Assembly: GCF_963082495.1 (NCBI RefSeq)
Contig: NZ_CAUJAN010000003.1
Coordinates: 310,001 to 374,000 of the forward strand
From: Methanobrevibacter sp. V74
Lineage (GTDB): Archaea; Methanobacteriota; Methanobacteria; Methanobacteriales; Methanobacteriaceae
Direction of reading: 5' to 3'
Length of the DNA stretch: 64,000 nt
The notes below the pieces were generated by a model. It did not search any database, was not told the origin of the DNA, and worked only from the letters and a program-made list of their open reading frames with translations. The position numbers and the translations under genes are program-made. Shown piece after piece: positions 18,080-26,035 of this stretch; within the stretch, counting starts at the first letter, position 1; every line of letters starts with the position of its first letter.

Positions 18080-19051
18080 ATGACATTAAATGTAGGCATT
18101 ATTGGAGCCGGTTCACTAGGAACAGCAATTTCACAAACAATAAGGGAAAATGTAGATCAAATATTATTGCATGCGAGAAATCAAGATTTGTGTGATGATA
18201 TTAATACTACTGGATACAATACACAGTATTATCCTAATCAAAAATTAAATGAAAATATTAAAGCAACAACTGATTTGAATGATTTAAAACAATGCGAAAT
18301 TATATTTTTAGCAATCCCCTCTTCTGCTTTTAGGGAAACTTTAAAAAACTTAAAAGAAGTAATTTCTAATGATGTAATTCTTGTTACCACAGCAAAAGGG
18401 ATTGAATATCCTTCTCTTAAAACAATGGGCGATTTAATATCTGAATATTTTGATGAAAATTATGTTGCATTATCCGGACCCAATTTTGCATCTGAAATAA
18501 TGATAAACCAACCAACAGTGACAAATATTTCATCAAGAAAACGTGAAAACTCCCTGAAAGTTAAAGAGGTATTGTCAACTAAACAATTTAAAGTTAAAAT
18601 AATTGATGACATTAAAGGAATTGAACTTTGTGGTGTTTTGAAAAATATAAATGCAATAGCTAACGGAATTTGTGAAGGAATGAACATCAATGAGAATGCC
18701 AGATACAGCATCTTAACTAAAAGTTTTAAGGACACCATTAAAATCATTGAGGCAATTGGAGGCAATTGCGATACAGTTCACGAATATTGTGGATTTGGAG
18801 ATTTAATTTTAACCTCAACTTCTTCTGAAAGTAGAAATCACACTCTTGGAATTTTATACGGCCAAAGATTAATTATTGATGAAGCTGCAAGTGGCATTGT
18901 ATTTGAAGGAAAAAATTCTATTAAAGCAATAAAGGATATTTGCACTAAATATGACATCAATAGCGACACTGTAGATTTTGTTTATGATGTAATTATTAAA
19001 AGGACAAATCCTATTAAAGCATTTAATATGTTATGGGACAAATTTGAATAA
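18080..19051 (+). CDS. gpsA: NAD(P)-dependent glycerol-3-phosphate dehydrogenase-like protein
   Basis: A 323-residue GpsA homologue. The N-terminal dinucleotide-binding GIIGAGSLGTAIS (6-18) is followed by TTAKGIE, ALSGPNFASEI, the catalytic Lys context CGVLKNINAIANGI and FGDLILTS. It would reduce dihydroxyacetone phosphate to sn-glycerol-3-phosphate. Archaeal lipids use glycerol-1-phosphate, so this enantiomer is probably for another product, such as a glycerol-phosphate surface glycan. It starts behind AAGGTGTAAA-ATG and is 11 bp from the nucleotidyltransferase. Confidence 0.85.
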   Translation: MTLNVGIIGAGSLGTAISQTIRENVDQILLHARNQDLCDDINTTGYNTQYYPNQKLNENIKATTDLNDLKQCEIIFLAIPSSAFRETLKNLKEVISNDVILVTTAKGIEYPSLKTMGDLISEYFDENYVALSGPNFASEIMINQPTVTNISSRKRENSLKVKEVLSTKQFKVKIIDDIKGIELCGVLKNINAIANGICEGMNINENARYSILTKSFKDTIKIIEAIGGNCDTVHEYCGFGDLILTSTSSESRNHTLGILYGQRLIIDEAASGIVFEGKNSIKAIKDICTKYDINSDTVDFVYDVIIKRTNPIKAFNMLWDKFE

Positions 19052-19062
19052 AAGGTGAAAAA

Positions 19063-19830
19063 ATGATTGGAGTAATTTTATCAGCAGGAATGGGCACTAG
19101 ATTAATGCCACTTACAAAGGACATACCAAAACCATTACTTGAAGTGAATGGCATGACCTTACTTGAAAGAATGATGAAAAATTTAATGGCAGAAGATATT
19201 AAAGAATTTATTGTGATTGTTGGATACAATAAAGACAAAGTAGAAGATTTAGTTCCTAAATTAAAAGAAAAATATTCCATTAACATTAGAATTTTAGAAA
19301 ATGAAAAATATGACGTTACCAACACTTCCGTTTCAACATATATCGCAAGCAAATACATTGAAGAAAATCAGATGGACGATTTTATATTAATTAATGGAGA
19401 CAATGTTGTTGATCCTGAAATTATCGCAAGAATAGCTGAAAGAGAAAATACCAGTTTAATTGTAGATAATTTTAAAGATTTAAACGAGGAGTCATTTAAA
19501 TTAATTATTGAAAATGAAATATTTGATGAAGATAAATCAATAGCCAATGGAACTATAAAAGAAATCGGAAAAGGGATTGATATTCCTAGTTCTACAGGGG
19601 AATTTATTGGTGTTTCAAAAGTATCTAAAAATGACATAGTTAAATTTAATGAAATTCTTGAAGACTTAATGGATGAAGATAAACAGAATTATTATGATTT
19701 TGCATATAAAACATTGAGCAATATCAGTACAATTGATTATGTTTTAACAAATGGACTTAAATGGACCGAGATTGATGACCATAACGATTGGAATCAAGCT
19801 CAAAAATTAATTGATGAGTTTGAAAACTAG
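19063..19830 (+). CDS. Sugar-phosphate/phosphocholine-type nucleotidyltransferase
   Basis: A 255-residue protein with the nucleotidyltransferase signature LSAGMGTRLMPLTKDIPKPLLEVNG (5-29) and a metal-site GDNVVDP (about 112-118). The pattern (NTSVSTYIA, EIDDHNDWNQA near the C-terminus) resembles LicC-like cytidylyltransferases, so an NTP-activated alcohol or sugar is expected. Together with gpsA this suggests activation of a glycerol-phosphate-like unit; that is inference. It is last in the radical SAM-gpsA operon and has its own terminator. Confidence 0.82.
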   Translation: MIGVILSAGMGTRLMPLTKDIPKPLLEVNGMTLLERMMKNLMAEDIKEFIVIVGYNKDKVEDLVPKLKEKYSINIRILENEKYDVTNTSVSTYIASKYIEENQMDDFILINGDNVVDPEIIARIAERENTSLIVDNFKDLNEESFKLIIENEIFDEDKSIANGTIKEIGKGIDIPSSTGEFIGVSKVSKNDIVKFNEILEDLMDEDKQNYYDFAYKTLSNISTIDYVLTNGLKWTEIDDHNDWNQAQKLIDEFEN

Positions 19831-19855
19831 TTCATCAATTTTTATTTATTTTTTA
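19811..19855 (+). terminator. Terminator of the gpsA operon
   Basis: TTGATGA (19811-19817) pairs with TCATCAA (19832-19838) across the stop codon. It is followed by TTTTTATTTATTTTTTATT. Confidence 0.55.
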
Positions 19856-19962
19856 TTATTTTAAAATCCCTACCAATATCCTATTTTTTAACAATGTTTA
19901 TAAATTGAAATGAACAAATATGATGATAGTATAAAAAATTATCCTAAAAGGGAGGAATTACT

Positions 19963-21333
19963 ATTAGTGACGATGTCGATATGATGTGTGGACTTGAAAT
20001 CCACGTGCAATTAGAAACTGAATCAAAATTATTCTGTGATTGTCCTACAAATTACCAGGATGCACCAATTAATTCAAACATCTGTCCAGTTTGTCTTAAT
20101 CAACCAGGTGCAAAACCACATCCTACAAATGAAAAAGCATTGGAAAATGCACTGATGATTGCTTTAATGCTTAACTGTGAAATTGATCAGGACGTCATTT
20201 ATTTCATGAGAAAACATTATGACTATCCGGATTTGCCTTCAGGATATCAAAGAACTTCAGTTCCTATTGGAATTAAAGGTGAACTAAATGGAATTAGAAT
20301 TAGAGAAATTCACGCTGAAGAAGACCCCGGTCAATTTAAACCAGACAGAGGTACTGTTAACTTCAACCGTTCAGGAATTCCGTTAGTTGAAATTGTAACT
20401 GAACCAGATATAAAATCTCCTGAAGAAGCAAGAAACTTCTTAAAAGAATTAATTCGAGTTTTGCAATATAGTGGAGGAGCTCGTGGAGAGGGAACCATGA
20501 GAGCAGATGTTAACATCTCCATCAATGGAGGAAACAGGGTAGAAATGAAAAACGTTAACTCCATTAAAGGTGCATACAAAGCATTGAAATTCGAACTTGT
20601 AAGGCAGAAAAATCTTATGAAAAGAGGAGTTGAAGTTAAGCAAGAAACTCGTGCATATCTTGAATCTCAAATGATTACTGTCGGAATGAGATTAAAAGAA
20701 GATGCTGATGATTATCGTTTTATTACAGACCCAGACCTTCCACCAATGAAAATTTCTGATGAAACTATCAAAAGAATCTTAGACACCATGCCTGAAGCAC
20801 CTCACAATAAAGTGAAAAGATTCGTTGCAGATTACGGCATTGATGAAGAATCTGCTAAAGTATTGACTTCCGAACTCGATTTAGCTATTAGTTATGAAGA
20901 AGTTGTAAAAGAAGTTGATTCTAGATTTGCAGCTAAATGGATGAGGGATGAACTTAAAAGAGTATTATCCTATAATAAATTAGACTTTGCAGATAGTGGA
21001 ATTAGTGTCGATGATTTAGTTGAATACTTAAAAATGATTGAAACAAAAGAAATTACCGCTAAAGCAGCTCATAAAATCATTGAACAAATGCCAAACAGTG
21101 ATAAAACACCTAAAGAAATTGCTGAAGAATTAGGTTTGCTTGGTGTTGTAAATGAAGATGAGACATTATCCGCTGTTAGACAAGCTATTGAGGAAAATCC
21201 AAAAGCAGTTGATGATTACTTAGCTGGTCAAAAAGCTTCACTTAACTTCTTAGTGGGTCAAGTAATGAGATTAACCCGTGGAAAAGCAGACCCTGGAGAA
21301 ACTGTTAAACTTTTAAGAGAAAATATAGAATAG
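19963..21333 (+). CDS. gatB: Asp-tRNA(Asn)/Glu-tRNA(Gln) amidotransferase subunit B, ATT start
   Basis: GatB with GatA and GatC converts mischarged Glu-tRNA-Gln or Asp-tRNA-Asn. MMCGLEIHVQLETESKLFC and NQPGAKPHPTNEKALE are diagnostic; Cys residues form the zinc site. The C-terminal YqeY-like tail reaches 456 residues. The first in-frame ATG (19981) is 25 bases from a strong GGAGG (19951-19955). ATT at 19963 is seven bases from it and in frame, giving ISDDVDMMCG. The nearby GTG (19967) and ATG (19973) are out of frame. I therefore assign the ATT as start; ATG 19981 is the fallback. Confidence 0.92.
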   Translation: MSDDVDMMCGLEIHVQLETESKLFCDCPTNYQDAPINSNICPVCLNQPGAKPHPTNEKALENALMIALMLNCEIDQDVIYFMRKHYDYPDLPSGYQRTSVPIGIKGELNGIRIREIHAEEDPGQFKPDRGTVNFNRSGIPLVEIVTEPDIKSPEEARNFLKELIRVLQYSGGARGEGTMRADVNISINGGNRVEMKNVNSIKGAYKALKFELVRQKNLMKRGVEVKQETRAYLESQMITVGMRLKEDADDYRFITDPDLPPMKISDETIKRILDTMPEAPHNKVKRFVADYGIDEESAKVLTSELDLAISYEEVVKEVDSRFAAKWMRDELKRVLSYNKLDFADSGISVDDLVEYLKMIETKEITAKAAHKIIEQMPNSDKTPKEIAEELGLLGVVNEDETLSAVRQAIEENPKAVDDYLAGQKASLNFLVGQVMRLTRGKADPGETVKLLRENIE

Positions 21334-21348
21334 AAAAGGGGACACTAT

Positions 21349-22161
21349 ATGGCAGAGAAAAAGTCTTTTGTAAAAGATTATATGACCCGAGATGTAATTT
21401 CTGTTTCTCCAGACACTGAAACTGACAAAATAATAGATTTAATGAAAGAAAGTCACCACAACAGTTACCCTGTTGTTAAAAACAATAAACTGGTGGGAAT
21501 GGTAACTGCATTTGATGTTGTGGCAAAGGAATGGGCAGACACAGTTTCAGGAATAATGAGTACTAACCTAGTTGTCGCTAATCAAGATTTATCAATAAAC
21601 GATGCTTCTAGAGTAATGTTTAGAAAGGGCATTTCAAGAATGCCTGTTGTAGATGCTGATGGAGCATTAGTTGGCATTATTACAAATACTGATATGGTCA
21701 GGTCACATATTGAAAGATCCACACCAAATAAAGTGGAATACTTTAAAAAGACTATGGAACAATTATATGGCATTAAAACTACCTTGAAACATATGCCTGT
21801 TGAAACTAAAAAATTAAGGCCTACACAAGACAGAGTTTATGCAGATGAACTTGAAGGAAGAGCTTATGAGTTGGAAAAAGGATTGGCCGAACCTGCAATT
21901 GTTGTTAAAACTGATGATAGATGGATTTTAGTTGATGGGCATCACAGAGCAGTAGCTTCAGTCCAAAGAGGTTATGAAACTGTTGACTCTTATGTTGTTG
22001 ATTTAGGCAAAGATATCAAATTAGGTATGGAAAAAACTGCTGATAAAGCAGGTATTAAAACATTTGATGATATTGAAATTATTGACGATGATAAACATCC
22101 ATTAATTGCAATTACTGAAAGTATGCAAGATCAAGAATCAAACGGTGATGATGATGAATAA
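21349..22161 (+). CDS. CBS-domain protein with ParB/Srx-like domain (SerK-like)
   Basis: A 270-residue cytoplasmic protein. Two CBS motifs fill about 1-122 ([14 protein letters not shown] and [14 protein letters not shown]). A ParB/sulfiredoxin-fold domain follows at about 150-235, with [13 protein letters not shown] and [10 protein letters not shown]. The DGHHR motif is shared with archaeal free-serine kinase SerK, so it may be an adenylate-sensing small-molecule kinase instead of a DNA-partitioning protein. It lies 15 bp after gatB and overlaps hisE, so it may be cotranscribed with both. Confidence 0.8.
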   Translation: MAEKKSFVKDYMTRDVISVSPDTETDKIIDLMKESHHNSYPVVKNNKLVGMVTAFDVVAKEWADTVSGIMSTNLVVANQDLSINDASRVMFRKGISRMPVVDADGALVGIITNTDMVRSHIERSTPNKVEYFKKTMEQLYGIKTTLKHMPVETKKLRPTQDRVYADELEGRAYELEKGLAEPAIVVKTDDRWILVDGHHRAVASVQRGYETVDSYVVDLGKDIKLGMEKTADKAGIKTFDDIEIIDDDKHPLIAITESMQDQESNGDDDE

Positions 22162-22444
22162 TGATGAAATCATAAGAGAAGTTTATGAAGTTTTACAATC
22201 AAGAAGAGACAATCCTATTGATTCTTATACATCTAATATCATGAAAGATAGTGATAAAAAAGCTGAAGATAAGATATTAGAAAAAATCGCTGAAGAAGCT
22301 GGAGAAGTAATAATAGCTTCTAAAAACGATGAAAATTTAGTTTATGAATCCGTTGATTTAATCTTCCACACTTTATTGCTTTTAGTTCATAAAGGAATAG
22401 AACTTGATGAAATCTATGAAGAGTTTGCTAGAAGGCGGAAGTGA
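22154..22444 (+). CDS. hisE: Phosphoribosyl-ATP pyrophosphatase
   Basis: A 96-residue HisE, second step of histidine synthesis. It has [18 protein letters not shown] (metal-binding EExxE-type helix) and [15 protein letters not shown], the all-alpha NTP pyrophosphohydrolase pattern. The start is placed at the third of three adjacent ATGs (22148, 22151, 22154), since GGTGAT at 22144-22149 lies just upstream. It overlaps the CBS gene by 8 bp. Confidence 0.92.
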   Translation: MNNDEIIREVYEVLQSRRDNPIDSYTSNIMKDSDKKAEDKILEKIAEEAGEVIIASKNDENLVYESVDLIFHTLLLLVHKGIELDEIYEEFARRRK

Positions 22445-22507
22445 GTAAAAATTTATAAATAATTTTTAACATAATTTTAGATAATTGAAAACATATTGGT
22501 TATTACT

Positions 22508-23272
22508 ATGTTTGACACAAATTCGGAAAAAAAATTTTTGCTAACAGAGCTAGTTAAAAAGAATTTAACTTCAAAATATAAAGATTCCGTTTTAGGAATT
22601 TTATGGAGTTTTTTCAATCCTCTCTTAACTATGTTAGTATTTACATTAATCTTTTCCATGCTGTTTGGAAGAAATATTCAAAACTATCCTGTTTACTATT
22701 TAGCAGGAAGATTGGCATTTGATTTTTACAACCATGGGACTAAAGGAGCTATGAACTCAATTAGAAAGGATGCTAATTTATTAAAAAAGATTTATGTTCC
22801 AAAACTGATGTTCCCTATTAGTTCTGTTTGTTATGAATTTGTTAACTTTTTAATATCTTTCGTGATATTGTTTGGAGTTATGCTAATTACCGGAGCACCT
22901 TTCCATATAACATTAATATACACTATAATTCCTCTTTCTTTTTTAGTGGTATTGGTATTTGGAGTTGGGCTTATATTAGCAGTTTGCAATACTTATTTCA
23001 CAGATATCGGATACCTGTACAACGTATTTACTTTAGTATTATTATATGCATCTGCAATGTTTTATCCAATCGAGATTGTTCCTTCACAAGTACAATTCAT
23101 ATTTACCCTGAATCCCGTTTATTGTGCAATGTCCTGTTTTAGACAATGCGTATACGGAGCAATACCTGATTTCACAATGATACTTTATTTAGGGGCATTT
23201 GCATTTACTACATTAGGAATAGGAATATTATTATTTAATATCTATGATAAAAAATTAGTTTTAGAATTATAA
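22508..23272 (+). CDS. ABC-2 type exporter permease (TagG/Wzm-like)
   Basis: A 254-residue membrane protein with about six helices. It has the polysaccharide/teichoic-acid exporter pattern: KNLTSKYKDSVLGILWSFFNPLL at the N-terminus, KIYVPKLMFPISS in the first cytoplasmic loop, and a C-terminal NPVYCAMSCFRQC. The start is at ATG 22508. It is 9 bp before its ATPase partner. Likely substrate: a lipid-linked surface glycan or polyol-phosphate polymer. Confidence 0.88.
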   Translation: MFDTNSEKKFLLTELVKKNLTSKYKDSVLGILWSFFNPLLTMLVFTLIFSMLFGRNIQNYPVYYLAGRLAFDFYNHGTKGAMNSIRKDANLLKKIYVPKLMFPISSVCYEFVNFLISFVILFGVMLITGAPFHITLIYTIIPLSFLVVLVFGVGLILAVCNTYFTDIGYLYNVFTLVLLYASAMFYPIEIVPSQVQFIFTLNPVYCAMSCFRQCVYGAIPDFTMILYLGAFAFTTLGIGILLFNIYDKKLVLEL

Positions 23273-23281
23273 GGTGTTATT

Positions 23282-24136
23282 ATGGGCATTATAGGAAAAA
23301 TAAAAAATAAAATTAATATACTCTCCAATGACTCTGATAATACCGCTGAAAAACTTGATAATAATGTTGCGGTTAAAGTTGAACATGTATCAATGGAGTT
23401 TAAAATCACTAAAGATAAAATTGATACCTTGAAAGAGTATGTTATCCGAACTATTAAACGCAATAAAGAAGAAAAAGAGAAAATTAGAGTCTTAGATGAT
23501 ATCAGTTTTGAAATTTATAAAGGGGATAAGCTTGGAATTCTGGGATTTAATGGAGCTGGAAAAAGTACACTTTTAAAAATATTATCCGGAATATATGAAC
23601 CTACATATGGAAAAATACGAATCAACGGTAAAGTTGCCCCATTATTGGAGTTGAGTGCTGGCTTTGATAAGAACTACACTGGAAAAAACAATATTTACTT
23701 AAATGGTGCTTTTTTAAGCATGGACAAAAAGCTACTTGATGAAAAATATGATGAGATTGTAGAGTTTTCAGAACTTGGTGAATTTATCAATTACCCAGTT
23801 AAGAATTACTCCTCAGGTATGAGAGCTAAATTAGGTTTTTCAATAGCCACTCTCATACAACCAGACATATTGATTGTAGATGAAATTTTATCTGTTGGAG
23901 ATATTAAATTTAGAAAGAAAAGTTCTGAGAAAATTAATGAACTTATGGCTGAAGGAGTGACAGTATTGCTCGTTTCACATTCTATCAGCCAAATTAGAAA
24001 AATCTGTGACAAGTGTATTTGGATTGATAATGGAAAACTTGTCATGGAAGGTCCTGCTGATGAAGTTTGTGATGCATATGTCGAAAATGCTGAAGGCAGA
24101 AAAAAAAATAAGAAAAAAAAGAAAAATAAAAAATAA
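23282..24136 (+). CDS. ABC exporter ATP-binding protein (TagH/Wzt-like)
   Basis: A 284-residue ATPase. Walker A is GFNGAGKST (about 88-96), the Q-loop lies in GKVAPLLELSAGF typical of polysaccharide exporters, the ABC signature is NYSSGMRAKLGFS, Walker B is PDILIVDEIL and the switch His is in LLVSHS. A 50-residue N-terminal extension precedes the ATPase domain, and the C-terminus is a lysine-rich tail. It lacks the Wzt C-terminal carbohydrate-binding domain. Confidence 0.9.
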   Translation: MGIIGKIKNKINILSNDSDNTAEKLDNNVAVKVEHVSMEFKITKDKIDTLKEYVIRTIKRNKEEKEKIRVLDDISFEIYKGDKLGILGFNGAGKSTLLKILSGIYEPTYGKIRINGKVAPLLELSAGFDKNYTGKNNIYLNGAFLSMDKKLLDEKYDEIVEFSELGEFINYPVKNYSSGMRAKLGFSIATLIQPDILIVDEILSVGDIKFRKKSSEKINELMAEGVTVLLVSHSISQIRKICDKCIWIDNGKLVMEGPADEVCDAYVENAEGRKKNKKKKKNKK

Positions 24137-24150
24137 CCTGAGGCAGAATT

Positions 24151-24657
24151 ATGGATAAACGTTGGATTGGAATTATTATTGTATTACTTGCAGGATTAGG
24201 ATGTATGTACCTTGTTGTCAGTAACTCTACCAGTGTAGGCAATGCAGTTTCTGTGATTAGTGATGTTGCAGTAACATTGCCTCCAGGATATATCACAACT
24301 GATGACGGCAGCAGATATTGTGTATTCCATAATAAAAAAACAAATGAAGTTATTCGCATTAAATGTTTAGAAAAAGTGACCAATAACAATGAAGAATATA
24401 ATAAGAAACTGAAATCATTAACTCAGCAAGATGACATAATTATTAAGAAGAATTTTACAAACAAAAATTTAAGTATGATTGAATATGAAAACCAATCGTC
24501 TAAAGACGAAAAGGACAATGCAATAGCATACTTTGATAAGTGCAATCATACATTCTCGATGAAGCTTGAACATTTTACTAATGAAACCAGTAAAGAAAAT
24601 GCGATGAACTTTATTATCGAACAAATTAAATTCGATTTCAAACAAAATAAAGGATAA
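24151..24657 (+). CDS. Membrane-anchored hypothetical protein
   Basis: A 168-residue protein with an N-terminal membrane segment (RWIGIIIVLLAGLGCMYLVV, about 4-23) and an extracytoplasmic domain of mixed beta/alpha character (VAVTLPPGYITTDDGSRYCVF...). It is 14 bp after the exporter ATPase. I do not recognise the family; it is probably a surface protein. Confidence 0.65.
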   Translation: MDKRWIGIIIVLLAGLGCMYLVVSNSTSVGNAVSVISDVAVTLPPGYITTDDGSRYCVFHNKKTNEVIRIKCLEKVTNNNEEYNKKLKSLTQQDDIIIKKNFTNKNLSMIEYENQSSKDEKDNAIAYFDKCNHTFSMKLEHFTNETSKENAMNFIIEQIKFDFKQNKG

Positions 24658-25218
24658 TCATTTTAAATTATATTCCATATTGTGCATTCCTCTTTCAAAA
24701 TTGAGGAATTTTACTCTTTTTTTATTGAATTCTTTAAACCCCATTTTTTCATAAAGCCTGTAAGCTCCATTATTTCTAAAGTCAGCATCCAAAAGCACTC
24801 TATTTAAATCTTCATCACGAGCCCAATTGATTACATCAACTAAAACTTTTCTACCTAAACCTTGGCCTCTTAAACTATTGTCGATTGCCAGCTCGGCTAC
24901 ATATAAATCTCCAGGTTTGACGTCACATAAAACAAAGTAATCTAGGATATCTACAATTAATAACCTTAGAGATTTGAAATTGAAATGCTTTGGAAATTTA
25001 TTTACATAGTAAATCAAAATACCTATAATCTCATAATCATCATTTAATATTACAAGGAATGTTTCTAGATCTTCATCTTTTAAGCTTTTAGAAATGGATT
25101 TGATAGCGCCATTAGAACTTTTAAAAAGCATGTCAAATGTTCTAAAGTCAACATCATAAACTAGCTTAGCTACTTTAGATACATCATGTATTTCAGGATT
25201 AAAAATTTCATATTTCAT
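24658..25218 (-). CDS. GNAT-family N-acetyltransferase
   Basis: A 186-residue acetyltransferase with the acetyl-CoA site LAIDNSLRGQGLGRKVLVDVI (motif A, Q/RxxGxG/A) and YRLYEKMGFKEF near the C-terminus. The substrate is unknown. It directly abuts larB on the same strand (stop and start adjacent), so cotranscription is likely. Confidence 0.87.
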   Translation of the reverse strand: MKYEIFNPEIHDVSKVAKLVYDVDFRTFDMLFKSSNGAIKSISKSLKDEDLETFLVILNDDYEIIGILIYYVNKFPKHFNFKSLRLLIVDILDYFVLCDVKPGDLYVAELAIDNSLRGQGLGRKVLVDVINWARDEDLNRVLLDADFRNNGAYRLYEKMGFKEFNKKRVKFLNFERGMHNMEYNLK

Positions 25219-25980
25219 TTAATCACTATTTACAATTGTTAATGCGAATACTCCAGCGCCAAATCCATTATCGATATTTACAACTGCAATTCCAGGAGCA
25301 CATGATTGAAGCATTGCATCTAGAGCTACCCTGCCACCTTCTCCAACACCATAACCTACAGAAGTTGGAACGGCAATTACAGGCACATCTACAAGGCCCG
25401 CAACAACAGAAGGCAACGCCCCTTCCATTCCAGCGCAAACTATAAATGCCCTAACGCCCTGACCAACCATATATGCAATTTGAGGAAAAAGCCTATGGAT
25501 TCCTGCAACACCAATATCATAAGAGGTAATTGATTCACATCCTCCTTCTTCAACTATTACACGGGCTTCTTCTGCAATATTAATGTCAGATGTTCCGGCA
25601 GTTATAATGCCAATTTTTGCAATAGGATCTTTTTTTGTTATTTCTTTTCTAATTATTAAAATGTGAGCTCGTCTGTTATAGTCAAAAATATATGAATTTT
25701 CGCCTAAATCCCTTTCTATCTTTTCATACCTCTCAGATGACAATTTTGTAATTATCAAGTCATCATCACTTTTTTTAAGGAAATTTTTGATTATTGTAAT
25801 TAAATCGTCATAATCTTTACTTGGAGAAAATATTGCTTCTGGAAAACCTGTTCTCTCACTGCGTTTAATATCAAACTTAGCAATATCATCAAATTCTAAA
25901 ATATTATCCGCTTTTAGAAGTTGTTCTGCTTGGTCAATATCAAGTTGGCCATTAGCTAATTTTTCAAGAATATCTTTCAT
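25219..25980 (-). CDS. larB: LarB-like pyridinium-3,5-biscarboxylate mononucleotide synthase
   Basis: A 253-residue protein of the LarB/AIR-carboxylase-like family. LarB carboxylates nicotinic acid adenine dinucleotide in the nickel-pincer cofactor pathway. The C-terminal PurE-like domain has [40 protein letters not shown] and VPTSVGYG. The N-terminal 90 residues are the helical LarB extension ([18 protein letters not shown]). No larC or larE is in the window. Confidence 0.88.
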   Translation of the reverse strand: MKDILEKLANGQLDIDQAEQLLKADNILEFDDIAKFDIKRSERTGFPEAIFSPSKDYDDLITIIKNFLKKSDDDLIITKLSSERYEKIERDLGENSYIFDYNRRAHILIIRKEITKKDPIAKIGIITAGTSDINIAEEARVIVEEGGCESITSYDIGVAGIHRLFPQIAYMVGQGVRAFIVCAGMEGALPSVVAGLVDVPVIAVPTSVGYGVGEGGRVALDAMLQSCAPGIAVVNIDNGFGAGVFALTIVNSD

Positions 25981-26035
25981 AATATAATATATAAGATAAA
26001 ATTATATAAAATTTAACTTACAATATTATAATTTA

